This document shows, piece after piece, positions 44,238 to 53,187 of a stretch of 64,000 bases of DNA. The stretch lies in NCBI GenBank assembly GCA_951813295.1, contig CATOTI010000001.1, forward strand, positions 744,001 through 808,000. Reading direction: 5' to 3'. Numbering within the stretch: the stretch's first letter is position 1; each line of letters starts with the position of its first letter. The translations under genes were made by a program, and so were the position numbers. This stretch comes from an uncultured Pseudomonadales bacterium (GTDB lineage Bacteria > Pseudomonadota > Gammaproteobacteria > Pseudomonadales > Azotimanducaceae). The notes beneath the pieces are model-generated. The model was not told the DNA's origin, made no database searches, and worked only from the letters and a program-made list of their open reading frames with translations.

Positions 44238-47138
44238 TTAGCGGCCGAACCGATATCTGAGCTTCACGATGAAGACGTCGATGATCGGGTCGGTCAATGC
44301 ATCCCGATAAAGTTCCGTGAATTCGTCATCGACCCGATTGTCGAGGTTGCTACCCCGCGTATAGACCACAAAAAGATCCGACAGGGGCGCGATTTCCCAC
44401 CGGTAGCGGAGTTGCGCCGTCAGGCGGCTGATCGCGAAGTCGTCGACCGGCAATCCGAGCGCACGCGATTCGTCGGCGGACATTCCACCAATGAGGTAGT
44501 TGTCGCCCTCGGGCAGAAACCACTCACGTTGGGACTTCGCGCGGATCCCGGCCCACTGCATTGTGAACCGCAACTGTTGCCGGGCGCTGAAGAAGACGTC
44601 CATCGCGAGGCGTGGTTGCCAGTCGTTGCCGTTGAACGTCGCAAAGCGGCGGTCTTCCCGATGCAGGAGCCATCCGTTGCGGTAGCGATAGTTCGCATCG
44701 AAATCGAGGGAGAACCGATCGATCGGTTTGAACGTGAATCCCGCGCCCAGGCTCCATGTATTGGTACCGAAGTCCTCCTGGCGCAATCCAGCCTGTACGC
44801 TGAAGCTCAGTTTTCGGCTCGTGTCCGTCCCGAGCGCTAGTTCAGCAAACCAACGATCGGGAACGCGATAGGCGCCGTTGCCGCGGCTCTCGAGGTCTTC
44901 CCAACGCTTCGGGAAGTAGCTCAAGGTCGACCGGAACTCGTTCGAATTCTTGAACGTCAACGTGTTGAAGAAAAAGATGCCCGTACGAACGTTCCGGTAA
45001 TCCTGGTTGAGCCAGTGACCTATCGAGACCCCGGATGCGAGTGTCTTGAGACCGAATGCGTTGGCTCGCACCATCGAAAGCCCGTAACGGCCGCCGACCA
45101 GGTTGTTGCGTTCGAGGAAACCGAGATCGTTGATGTCGAGGTTTTTGTCGAAATAATCGAGCGAGAACTGATGCGTGAGCCCACGCCTCGGCGTGTAGCG
45201 CAGATCGATCCACCCGCCGTAGCCATCCACCTCGTCGACGCTGCTCGAGAGCGTCTGGACGTCGGCCCGAAGCTTGCCGCCTGGCGAGAGGTAGTGCAGG
45301 TCGACGCCGTGCACCTGCGCGTCGAGGAGTTCGTGATCGACGAGCGTGGCGACGTACCCGATGGACTGACGGCCCGCGCCGACCCGCTCGTAGAGCACCC
45401 GGCCAACGCCGAAATTTCGTCCATCACTCGTCACCTGCACGGTTTCGCCGTCGCGCCGACCGTAGAGCTCCGCCTCGTCCTCGACCGCCGCCAGCACCCC
45501 GTAGCGAAACGATCCGGATTGCCCCGTGACCTTGACCGCGCCCAGGAGATCCGTCGGTTTCGACTTTTCGATGGCAGGCACATCGACATCGTCCGGGATG
45601 TCGACGACCGCCGCGCCGCCGATCCGGCGGGTGTTGAGGACGGTCGAAGGGCCGCGCGTGAAGGACGACGCTGTTCGCCGCCCGCCACTCCCCTCGGTGC
45701 TGGAAATCGTGCTGGCGGAGCGCTGTGTCGAAGTCGACGAGCGTGGTGAGGTGACGAAGAGCTCATTGCCTTCGACGAAGAAAAGCCGCTTCTCGGGAAA
45801 GAACGTCTCGGTCGCGGTCAGATTGACGACCACATCGTCCGATTCGACGGCACCGAAGTCGGGATAGGCCGTGGCCGTCAACTGGAGGTTCGACGTCGGC
45901 CGCCAGAACACATCGACCCCGGCGCGATAAGTGCCTTCGACACTGTCAGGCGTTTTGTTCGAAGCGTTGTTCGCCGTCGCCGAAACGTAAGGAAACGCCG
46001 AGATCTGCTGGCGCGGCGCGACCTTCGGTAACGCGACGGGTTGGAGTGCCGACATGAAGCGCGACATGGTGTTGGGCAGTCCGGGCGCACTCCAACGCTC
46101 GTCGAGGTGGGCGACTTTACGGTTCGTCCAGACACCCATTCGGCGCTGCCCGTCGCCGCGCGGCATCGACATCATCGACCAGGGCAGGAACATCTCGAGA
46201 CTCCAGCCGTCGGCGAATTCAGCCGTCGCGCTCTGCCAAGGACCGTCCCACTCACGCGTGAATTCACGCTCCGGCGCGACCTGGCCATCCTCCACGGTTC
46301 CGCCGAGATTGACCGTGAACCAGTAGCCGTACAGTCCCTCGCCGGAGGTATCGAGGGCGATGCCCCAAGAGTCCCGGTTGACGCTCTCGTCGCGCGAGGA
46401 CAATCGAGCGATGAACGTGTCGGGCGGTTGTTCGTTCCAGACGCCGATGTAGAGCCCGGCATTGGTGTAGACGAAATGCGTCTCGGTCCGATAACTCGTC
46501 GCGCTGAGCGTGTCGGGTTCGATGACGACCATGTCGTCGTGCGGCTGCACGGCCTGCCAAACGGCCTCGTCCAGGCGGCCGTCGAGACGGATGTCCACCA
46601 CATCCTGATAAGCGACCTCGAAGGCATCACCGACGTCGATTTCGAGTTCGAGGGGCATCGGCTCACCGGTCGGCGCGGCCGGCTGTGCTGTTACGTGATC
46701 GGCCGACCGCCGAAGCACATTGAGCCCAATCGTGCGAGCTTCACGGGTATCGTCGAGCGAGGCAGGCCGGTCGCTCGCCACAGCGCGGGCCGGCACTGGC
46801 GACGTCACCGACGGCGCTTCGTCCGGTCGAGGTGTTAAGGCAGCGGGCGGCGAGGAAAGCGCGTCCGCATAAGAGATCCAGGCCCCGTCGATGCCGAGTC
46901 GATCCGCCACATCTAGTGCCGGTCCCGCCGCTTCGGCGCCCGAGACGGGAATCACGACGCGGAAGTAGCGCCGTCCATTGATTTCGACCTCTTGAATCGA
47001 CGCTTCGAGGCCGAGCGCCGCGACGTCATCGGCGAGTCGATCCGCATTGGCAGGGACGGCAAAACTCGCGAGTACGACACTCGTCGCCCCGACGCTTAAC
47101 GAAGCGCCGAGCAACATTGCAGCGAGTAGGAGTCGCAT
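44238..47138 (-). CDS. Large outer-membrane protein: SPOR domain, CBM9-like domain and DUF5916 beta-barrel
   Basis: 966 residues from ATG 47138 (MRLLLAAMLLGASLSVGA), a signal peptide. Next comes a SPOR-like fold (VVLASFAVPANADRLADDVA to GIDGAWISYADA), normally a peptidoglycan-binding module. A Ser/Pro/Ala-rich linker follows, then a carbohydrate-binding family 9-like beta-sandwich (IRLDGRLDEAVWQAVQPHDD to WSLEMFLPW), and finally a DUF5916-type outer-membrane barrel (FPEKRLFFVEGNELF, then many amphipathic strands to KLRYRFGR). DUF5916 proteins usually have the CBM9-like part and barrel; the SPOR domain added in front is unusual. It precedes the MFS gene. Function unknown. Confidence 0.8.
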   Translation of the reverse strand: MRLLLAAMLLGASLSVGATSVVLASFAVPANADRLADDVAALGLEASIQEVEINGRRYFRVVIPVSGAEAAGPALDVADRLGIDGAWISYADALSSPPAALTPRPDEAPSVTSPVPARAVASDRPASLDDTREARTIGLNVLRRSADHVTAQPAAPTGEPMPLELEIDVGDAFEVAYQDVVDIRLDGRLDEAVWQAVQPHDDMVVIEPDTLSATSYRTETHFVYTNAGLYIGVWNEQPPDTFIARLSSRDESVNRDSWGIALDTSGEGLYGYWFTVNLGGTVEDGQVAPEREFTREWDGPWQSATAEFADGWSLEMFLPWSMMSMPRGDGQRRMGVWTNRKVAHLDERWSAPGLPNTMSRFMSALQPVALPKVAPRQQISAFPYVSATANNASNKTPDSVEGTYRAGVDVFWRPTSNLQLTATAYPDFGAVESDDVVVNLTATETFFPEKRLFFVEGNELFVTSPRSSTSTQRSASTISSTEGSGGRRTASSFTRGPSTVLNTRRIGGAAVVDIPDDVDVPAIEKSKPTDLLGAVKVTGQSGSFRYGVLAAVEDEAELYGRRDGETVQVTSDGRNFGVGRVLYERVGAGRQSIGYVATLVDHELLDAQVHGVDLHYLSPGGKLRADVQTLSSSVDEVDGYGGWIDLRYTPRRGLTHQFSLDYFDKNLDINDLGFLERNNLVGGRYGLSMVRANAFGLKTLASGVSIGHWLNQDYRNVRTGIFFFNTLTFKNSNEFRSTLSYFPKRWEDLESRGNGAYRVPDRWFAELALGTDTSRKLSFSVQAGLRQEDFGTNTWSLGAGFTFKPIDRFSLDFDANYRYRNGWLLHREDRRFATFNGNDWQPRLAMDVFFSARQQLRFTMQWAGIRAKSQREWFLPEGDNYLIGGMSADESRALGLPVDDFAISRLTAQLRYRWEIAPLSDLFVVYTRGSNLDNRVDDEFTELYRDALTDPIIDVFIVKLRYRFGR

Positions 47139-47246
47139 GAAACTACCGAGGCGAAAGAGCCAGTATAACGGCTCGCTCACCCGTGACGCGCCCCGCGAGC
47201 CGTTTCAAGCGTTCATCCGCCGGTTAGACCACGCTCGCAATCGCGC

Positions 47247-48077
47247 TCAGGCAGCCTCCAACGCGACGCCATCGATCGTCACCCGGTGCATCAACCGGCG
47301 ATGCCCCTGATAGTCGTTCAAGGCGTAGTGCCAGGTGCATCGGTTGTCCCAGAACGCGACCGTACCCGGCTCCCACCGGTGGCGGTAGGTGTGTTCGGGT
47401 CGCGTCGCGACCTGATAGAGGTAATCGAGGAGTGGCCGCGACTCCTGTTCGGTCCAACCGTCGAGATGCAGCGTAAAACCCGGGTTGACGTAAAGTGCCG
47501 GTCGGCCGGATACCGGATGACGAATGATGACCGGGTGGACCGCGTCCTGCGTCGCAAGATCGGGGCTGTGGTAGCGCGGATCGGGCTTCGCCTGGCGAAC
47601 ACCGGCACGGCCGAAGACGTGGCGGCTCGAATGCACGGCCGAAAGCCCTTCGAGCGTTTCCTTCAGTCCGTCCGAGAGCGCGTCGTAGGCTGCGTACATA
47701 CTCGCGAAAATCGTGTCTCCACCGATTGGCGGGAGCTCCACGGCATAGAGCATCGAACCCATCGCCGGGACCTCGTCGTACGAATGATCCGTATGCCAGC
47801 CGCCGCCGACGTTCGTCTCCTGATCGGGTTCTTTGAGCACCAGCGCCACCCGTTCGTTCTCCGGCACTCTGGCGAAGAAGCGGTTGACGTTGATCGGGCC
47901 GAACGCTTCGGCCGCCGCAAGCTGCGCATCGGGCGTCAACGACTGGTTGCGGAAGACGAGCACGCCGTAATCGGCATGTGCACGAATGAGCTCTTCAGCT
48001 TGGGCCGACGATAGGTGCTCGAGGTCGACGCCGATTACTTCCGCGCCGCAACCGGCGTGGATGGGTTGGATGTCCAA
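47247..48077 (-). CDS. TauD/TfdA-family Fe(II)/2-oxoglutarate dioxygenase
   Basis: 276-residue alpha-ketoglutarate-dependent dioxygenase. The HxD of the iron triad is in GGWHTDHSYDEVP (about 94-96); the distal His is in NRCTWHYALNDYQGHRRLMH, with the 2-oxoglutarate-binding Arg in the same end segment. The N-terminal AEVIGVDLEHLSSAQAEELI is typical. The family cleaves taurine, 2,4-D, sulfonates, alkyl sulfates and others. It is two bases downstream of the serine hydrolase gene and 108 bases upstream of the DUF5916 gene. Confidence 0.92.
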   Translation of the reverse strand: MDIQPIHAGCGAEVIGVDLEHLSSAQAEELIRAHADYGVLVFRNQSLTPDAQLAAAEAFGPINVNRFFARVPENERVALVLKEPDQETNVGGGWHTDHSYDEVPAMGSMLYAVELPPIGGDTIFASMYAAYDALSDGLKETLEGLSAVHSSRHVFGRAGVRQAKPDPRYHSPDLATQDAVHPVIIRHPVSGRPALYVNPGFTLHLDGWTEQESRPLLDYLYQVATRPEHTYRHRWEPGTVAFWDNRCTWHYALNDYQGHRRLMHRVTIDGVALEAA

Positions 48078-48079
48078 AC

Positions 48080-49282
48080 CTACCCTCCGAAAGCGCGATA
48101 GAACTCACGCTTGTATGCGTGGCTAAAGGGATCCCAGAAACCCGGCAGCCGTTGGGTGAAAACGAGACCGGCGGCGTCGAGCCGCGGACACATGAACGTG
48201 TGCGTGCCTGCGGCACCACCCCAGTGATACTCGCCGACGGCGTTTGCGCCTTCACCTTCAGCCGGCTGAAGTTTGAGAGCGAAGCCGAGCCCAAAGACCG
48301 TATCGGGCATCTTCCAGGCCGGTAGATCGACGCCCTTGCCCGCGGGCAGTTGATTGGTGCGCATCAGATCCAAGGTCGCCGGCTCGACGAGCCGATGTCC
48401 TTGATACGTTCCGCCGGCCATCAGCGTCTGCACAAAATGTGTGTAGTCGATGATCGTCGAGACCAGCCCGCCACCGCCCGAGTGAAACGATTTGGGCTTG
48501 TCGAACCCACCGACCAGCGAATCGGGCACACACCGAACGCCCGAACTCGAATCGCGAGCGTCGATCGGCACGTAGTTGGCGCACAGACGATCAAGCGAAT
48601 CGGCAGGCGCGTGAAAACCCGTATCCGGCATATCCAGCGGTTCGAAGACTCGTCGTTCGAGGAACGACGCGAACGAATCGCCCGTGACGATTTCGATCAA
48701 TCGCGCGAGAAGATCCGTCCCGACGCTGTACTGGAATTTGGTTCCAGGCTGGGTGGCGAGCGGAATGTCGGCGACGGCGCTCGCGAGGGCTTCGAGGGTC
48801 GAGTCGGCACCCAAAAGGTCCGCTTCGACGTAGGCGGCGTCCGCGACCGACTCCGGGAAGAGTCCGTAGGAGAACCCGGCGCTGTGGCTGAAGAGCTGGC
48901 GGATCGTCGGCGGCGTCTCGAGCGGTTCGACATCGTCGAGCGAAGTCGCCCCCGCGCGCAGAACCTTGAGACGAGCGAAGTCGGGAAAGAAGATCTCGGC
49001 CGGATCATCAAGATCGAAATGCCCCTCTTCCCAGAGGATCATCGCGGCGATCGAGGTGATCAGTTTGGTATTGGAATAGATCCGATAGATCGAATCGAGC
49101 GCGATCGGCACATCGGCTTCGCGGTCCTGATGGCCCCAGAGGCCAATATCGATCACCTCACCCGCCTCGACGATCACACTCGCGGCCATCGGCAGTTGAC
49201 CACCGTCGACATAGCTTTCGAGCGACGCGTGCAGCGCGCTGAAGTCGCGCCCGCTAGGCGCGACTTCCAAGGTGCGGGACAT
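48080..49282 (-). CDS. Beta-lactamase-fold serine hydrolase (class C / EstB-like)
   Basis: 400-residue serine hydrolase. Active-site SxxK is in YRIYSNTKLITSIAAMI (Ser-Asn-Thr-Lys, about residue 72), the second Tyr element in FQYSVGTDLLARLIE, and a third element in SFHSGGGGLVSTIIDYTHF. These are typical of esterases of family VIII and penicillin-binding-like hydrolases, acting on esters rather than beta-lactams. No signal peptide seen, so probably cytoplasmic. It follows the acyl-CoA dehydrogenase by 11 bases in an operon and precedes the TauD-like gene by two bases. Confidence 0.88.
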   Translation of the reverse strand: MSRTLEVAPSGRDFSALHASLESYVDGGQLPMAASVIVEAGEVIDIGLWGHQDREADVPIALDSIYRIYSNTKLITSIAAMILWEEGHFDLDDPAEIFFPDFARLKVLRAGATSLDDVEPLETPPTIRQLFSHSAGFSYGLFPESVADAAYVEADLLGADSTLEALASAVADIPLATQPGTKFQYSVGTDLLARLIEIVTGDSFASFLERRVFEPLDMPDTGFHAPADSLDRLCANYVPIDARDSSSGVRCVPDSLVGGFDKPKSFHSGGGGLVSTIIDYTHFVQTLMAGGTYQGHRLVEPATLDLMRTNQLPAGKGVDLPAWKMPDTVFGLGFALKLQPAEGEGANAVGEYHWGGAAGTHTFMCPRLDAAGLVFTQRLPGFWDPFSHAYKREFYRAFGG

Positions 49283-49293
49283 GTGCGCGTTCG

Positions 49294-50568
49294 CTACGAG
49301 CGCCCGACCTGCGGATCGTACTTACGCAGTTCCGCGCGACCAACGACCAGGTGATGCACCTCGTCGGGTCCGTCGGCAATCCGCAGCGTTCGCTGGCTCG
49401 TGTACATGTTCGCGAGCGGCCACCACTGCGAAACGCCAGCCGCGCCGTGGATCTGAATCGCTTGATCGACGATCTGGCAGACACGCTCCGGCACCATGGC
49501 CTTGACCATGTGAACCCAGATGCGTGCTTCCTGGTTGCCCAGCACGTCCATCGCTTTGGCGGCCTTCAAGACCATGAGGCGCATCGCTTCGATCTCGATC
49601 CGAGCACGCGAAATCACCTCGAGGTTCTTGCCGAGCTGTGCGAGGGGTCGCCCAAAGGCTTCGCGCGACATACCGCGCGTCACCATGAGATCGAGCGCAC
49701 GTTCGGCAGCCCCGACCGAGCGCATGCAGTGATGGATACGACCCGGTCCCAGGCGACCCTGCGAGATCTCGAATCCACGACCTTCGCCGAGGATCATGTT
49801 CTCCTTCGGCACGCGACAGTTCTCGAACTTGATGTGCATGTGGCCGTGCGGCGCGTCGTCGTGGCCGAAGACGTGCATCGGACCGACGATGTTCACCCCG
49901 GGCGCGTCCCGCGGCACGAGGATCTGTGATTGCTGGCGATGGCGCGGCGCATCCGGATCGGTCTGCACCATCGTGATCATGATCTTGCAGCGCGGATCGC
50001 CGGCACCGGAGATATAGAACTTCTCGCCGTTGATGACCCACTCATCGCCTTCTAGGCGCGCTTGCGTCGCAATCTGCTTGGCATCGGACGAGGCGAGGTT
50101 CGGCTCCGTCATCGCGTAAGCAGAGCGGATTTCACCGTTCAGGAGCGGCTTCAACCACTGCTCCTTCTGCTCCGCCGTGCCGTAGCGCTCGAGTACTTCC
50201 ATGTTGCCGGTGTCCGGCGCCGAACAGTTGAGGCATTCAGAGGCGATCGGGTTTTTGCCGAGTTCGGCCGCGATGAACGCGTAGTCGAGATTCTTGAGTC
50301 CTTCGCCCGTGTCGGCGTCCGGCAGGAAGAAGTTCCACAAGCCGTTCGACTTCGCTTTGTCCTTCAAGGAGCCGAGAACGTCCTCCTGGCGTGGCGAGAG
50401 ACTCCAGCGATCGCCGTGTTCGCCGGCTGACTCGACGTACTCCTGCGTACGCGGATCGATTTCTTGCCGGATGAACTTGGTGACCGCGTCATAGAGCGGG
50501 CGTACCTGGTCGCTCATCACGAGGTTGTTGAGATCTTTGTCGATGTCGGCTTCCGCGACTTCGGCCAT
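49294..50568 (-). CDS. Acyl-CoA dehydrogenase, ACAD10/11-like
   Basis: 424-residue FAD flavoprotein. AYAMTEPNLASSDAKQIATQ (FAD and substrate loop), KFYISGAGDPRCKIMI, and the helix block GAAERALDLMVTRGMSREAF, followed by GRPLA, are typical. The C-terminal region IQIHGAAGVSQWWPLANMYT and RIADGPDEVHHLVVGR is typical of the ACAD10/11-like group, in which the catalytic base is in GPDE. It opens a three-gene operon with the serine hydrolase and TauD-like gene. Substrate chain length cannot be read. It is divergent from the aminotransferase gene by 138 bases. Confidence 0.92.
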   Translation of the reverse strand: MAEVAEADIDKDLNNLVMSDQVRPLYDAVTKFIRQEIDPRTQEYVESAGEHGDRWSLSPRQEDVLGSLKDKAKSNGLWNFFLPDADTGEGLKNLDYAFIAAELGKNPIASECLNCSAPDTGNMEVLERYGTAEQKEQWLKPLLNGEIRSAYAMTEPNLASSDAKQIATQARLEGDEWVINGEKFYISGAGDPRCKIMITMVQTDPDAPRHRQQSQILVPRDAPGVNIVGPMHVFGHDDAPHGHMHIKFENCRVPKENMILGEGRGFEISQGRLGPGRIHHCMRSVGAAERALDLMVTRGMSREAFGRPLAQLGKNLEVISRARIEIEAMRLMVLKAAKAMDVLGNQEARIWVHMVKAMVPERVCQIVDQAIQIHGAAGVSQWWPLANMYTSQRTLRIADGPDEVHHLVVGRAELRKYDPQVGRS

Positions 50569-50706
50569 GTGTGTCCCCTCTTACTTGCCGTTTGGTGAAA
50601 CGCCGCATTCTAGAGAGCGGTATACCCGAGTGAAAGCAACGCCCCCTATCGACGGTTGTATAGTCCGCCCACCAAGCGACGTGTCCAGACGCTTTAAGGA
50701 GAGGCG

Positions 50707-51927
50707 ATGATCGAGAAACCGAAAGATGCCGCCCTGCGAGAGCGGGCAAAAAGGGTCATTCCAAACGGCATGTACGGTCATATGGCGATCGGTGCACGGA
50801 TGCCGCAGAACTATCCCCAGTTCTTCTCTCGCGCCGACGGGGCCCGGCTCTGGGACGTCGACGGCAACGAGTACATCGACTACATCTGCTCTTTCGGCCC
50901 GATGATCCTCGGCTACAACGACGCTCGCGTGAATCAAAGCGCCGCGTCCCAACGAGAACGGCTCGATATCGCCAATGGACCGACGGAGGCCGTCGTACTC
51001 CTCGCCGAGCAGATGGTCTCGATGGTGAGCCACGCCGATTGGGCGATCTTCAGCAAGAACGGTAACGATGCGACGACGACCTGCGTGATGGCCGCTCGCG
51101 CCTACCGCGGTAAATCGAAAGTGTTGGTGGCCGACGGCGCGTACCACGGTGCCCAACCCTGGGCGAACCGCCGCGCACCCGGTGCACCCTCAACCGAACA
51201 CGACGCCTTCCCGACGTACCAGTACAACGACGTCACGAGTCTCGAAGAAGCCGTGCGTCAGAACGCCGGTGATATCGGCGGCATCATGGTTTCGCCGTTT
51301 CGCCACGACGCCGGATTTCCGCAGGAAGACGTCAATGCCGACTTTGCGCGCGCCGCACGACGGCTGGCCGACGAAAACGATGCGGCACTCATCCTGGACG
51401 ATGTTCGCGCCGGTTTTCGCCTGAGTCTCGACGCGAGCTGGTCACGCGTCGGCGTGCAGCCGGACCTGTCCGCATGGGGCAAGGCGCTCGCCAACGGCGA
51501 ACCGATCGCGGCGACGCTGGGCTCGGCGAAGTTCCGCGACGCCATGGAGCATGTCTTCATCACCGGATCGTTCTGGTACCAGGCCGCTCCCATGGCCGCG
51601 GCTCGGACGACGTTGACGATCCTCGAGCAGGAGAACTGCCCTGCCTATCTCCTGAAGATCGGCAATCGACTGCGCGACGGAATGGATGAGATCGCACGGC
51701 GCCGCCAGGTACCGCTCAGCCAGACCGGACCCGTGGCGATGCCCGCGGTGATGTTCGAGGAAGACCCGAAGTTCGAGATGGGCTACGCCTTCTGCAACGG
51801 CCTGCTGGACCGGGGCGTCTACTTCCATCCGTGGCACAACATGTTCCTCTCGATGGCCCACACCGAAGCGGATATCGACAAGACGCTCGAGGCAGTCGAC
51901 GAAACGCTTCGCACGATCTCGATCTAG
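50707..51927 (+). CDS. Class III aminotransferase, glutamate-1-semialdehyde-aminomutase-like
   Basis: 406-residue PLP enzyme of aminotransferase class III. The N-terminal block RADGARLWDVDGNEYIDYIC, the PLP contact STG-like region FSKNGNDATTTCVMAARAYR, LILDDVRAGFRL (Asp that holds the pyridine N) and the Schiff-base Lys in DLSAWGKALANGEPIAATLG are all visible. It resembles HemL-like aminomutases but lacks adjacency to haem genes. It stops directly before the EPSP-synthase-like ATG, so the two are in one transcript. GAGG lies upstream of the ATG at the proper spacing. Confidence 0.88.
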   Translation: MIEKPKDAALRERAKRVIPNGMYGHMAIGARMPQNYPQFFSRADGARLWDVDGNEYIDYICSFGPMILGYNDARVNQSAASQRERLDIANGPTEAVVLLAEQMVSMVSHADWAIFSKNGNDATTTCVMAARAYRGKSKVLVADGAYHGAQPWANRRAPGAPSTEHDAFPTYQYNDVTSLEEAVRQNAGDIGGIMVSPFRHDAGFPQEDVNADFARAARRLADENDAALILDDVRAGFRLSLDASWSRVGVQPDLSAWGKALANGEPIAATLGSAKFRDAMEHVFITGSFWYQAAPMAAARTTLTILEQENCPAYLLKIGNRLRDGMDEIARRRQVPLSQTGPVAMPAVMFEEDPKFEMGYAFCNGLLDRGVYFHPWHNMFLSMAHTEADIDKTLEAVDETLRTISI

Positions 51928-53187
51928 ATGCCTAGTCCGCTCCCCATAGCACCGCCACGCGAGCGCTTCGACGTCGACATCACGTTGCCCGGCAGCAAAT
52001 CAATCGCCCTCAGGCAGCTCATGATGTCGGCAATGGCGGCAGCGCCCACGACGCTCGACGGCATCCCGCGCTGCGACGACATCGAATCGATGTTCGGCGC
52101 GCTCGTGTCAATGGGAAACGGGGTGCGCCGCGAAGGCAAGCGCGCCACGATCGAACCCGGACACCTCGATGGCGATATCGAACTCGATCTCGGCATGAGC
52201 GGCGTGTCGCTACGATTCCTGATCGCCAACGCCGCGCTACGCAGCACGACCACGCGAATCACGGGCCACGAACAACTGCACGCACGCCCGAACCAGGACC
52301 TGCTCGATGCGCTCGAGAGGTTGGGTTGTCTCATCACGTCGCACGACGGGCGTTTACCGATCTCGATCACGGGGCCGGAACGTCCGGCCGACCGAACGAG
52401 CCTTCGCGTCGGCGTGACGAGCCAGTATCTCTCCGGGCTCCTCCTGAGTGCTCCGTGCTTTCGCGAAGGCCTCACGATCGAACTCATGGATGAGCAGACC
52501 AGCCGGAGCTATATCTCGGTCACGACCGACGAGATGGCGAAACGCGGCGTCCAGGTTCGGATCGATCCGGGTTCGGTGACCGTCGCGCCGCAGACCTACA
52601 CAGGCGGCCAGCACACGATCGAAGGTGACGCATCGGCCGCGACCTATCATATGGCCATGGCAACGCTGCACGGCGGGACCGTCAGGATCTCGAATCTCGG
52701 TGAGTCCACGCGTCAGGGCGACTACGGCTTCCTGGGACTCTGCGAGCGAATGGGCGCGCGCGTCGAACGCGGCCCGGATTCGATCACGATCAGTGGGCCG
52801 CGGGAGCTCCAACCGCTGGAGCACGTCGACATGATCGACATGCCCGATGCCGCACAGACCGTCATGGCGATCGCGCCGTTCCTGCCTTCGCCCACCCACC
52901 TCGAGGGGCTCGCCACGCTCAGGGTCAAGGAATGTGACCGCATCGCGTGCACCGCGACGGAACTTCGCCGGGCCGCTGTGTCGGTCGATGAGTTCCCTGC
53001 CGCGATGACGATCCATCCGATCGCTGATGGCCCTCGCCACGCCACGTTTTCGACCTACGAGGACCACCGTATGGCGATGGCCTTGTCAGTGCTCGCGAGT
53101 AAAACCCCGGGGGCGGCAATCGCGGATCCGGGATGTGTCTCGAAGACCTACGCAGACTACTGGGAAGACTTCTCGCTCTACGCTTAG
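51928..53187 (+). CDS. EPSP-synthase-like enolpyruvyl transferase (divergent AroA)
   Basis: 419 residues. Most EPSPS residues are in place: Lys-Ser and Arg in LPGSKSIALRQLM, the Arg in ARPNQDLLDALERLG, TSQYLSGLLLSAP, Asp in DMPDAAQTVMAIAP, KECDRI, YEDHRMAMAL and the last Lys in VSKTYADYWEDF. Departures: SNR reads ALR after GSKS, and the PEP loop is LGMSGVSLRFL in place of xGNAGTxxR (Asn and Thr missing). It may therefore be a specialised enolpyruvyl transferase rather than the housekeeping shikimate enzyme. It is fused by position, zero-base gap, to the aminotransferase gene. No other shikimate gene is nearby. It converges with the monooxygenase gene. Confidence 0.85.
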   Translation: MPSPLPIAPPRERFDVDITLPGSKSIALRQLMMSAMAAAPTTLDGIPRCDDIESMFGALVSMGNGVRREGKRATIEPGHLDGDIELDLGMSGVSLRFLIANAALRSTTTRITGHEQLHARPNQDLLDALERLGCLITSHDGRLPISITGPERPADRTSLRVGVTSQYLSGLLLSAPCFREGLTIELMDEQTSRSYISVTTDEMAKRGVQVRIDPGSVTVAPQTYTGGQHTIEGDASAATYHMAMATLHGGTVRISNLGESTRQGDYGFLGLCERMGARVERGPDSITISGPRELQPLEHVDMIDMPDAAQTVMAIAPFLPSPTHLEGLATLRVKECDRIACTATELRRAAVSVDEFPAAMTIHPIADGPRHATFSTYEDHRMAMALSVLASKTPGAAIADPGCVSKTYADYWEDFSLYA

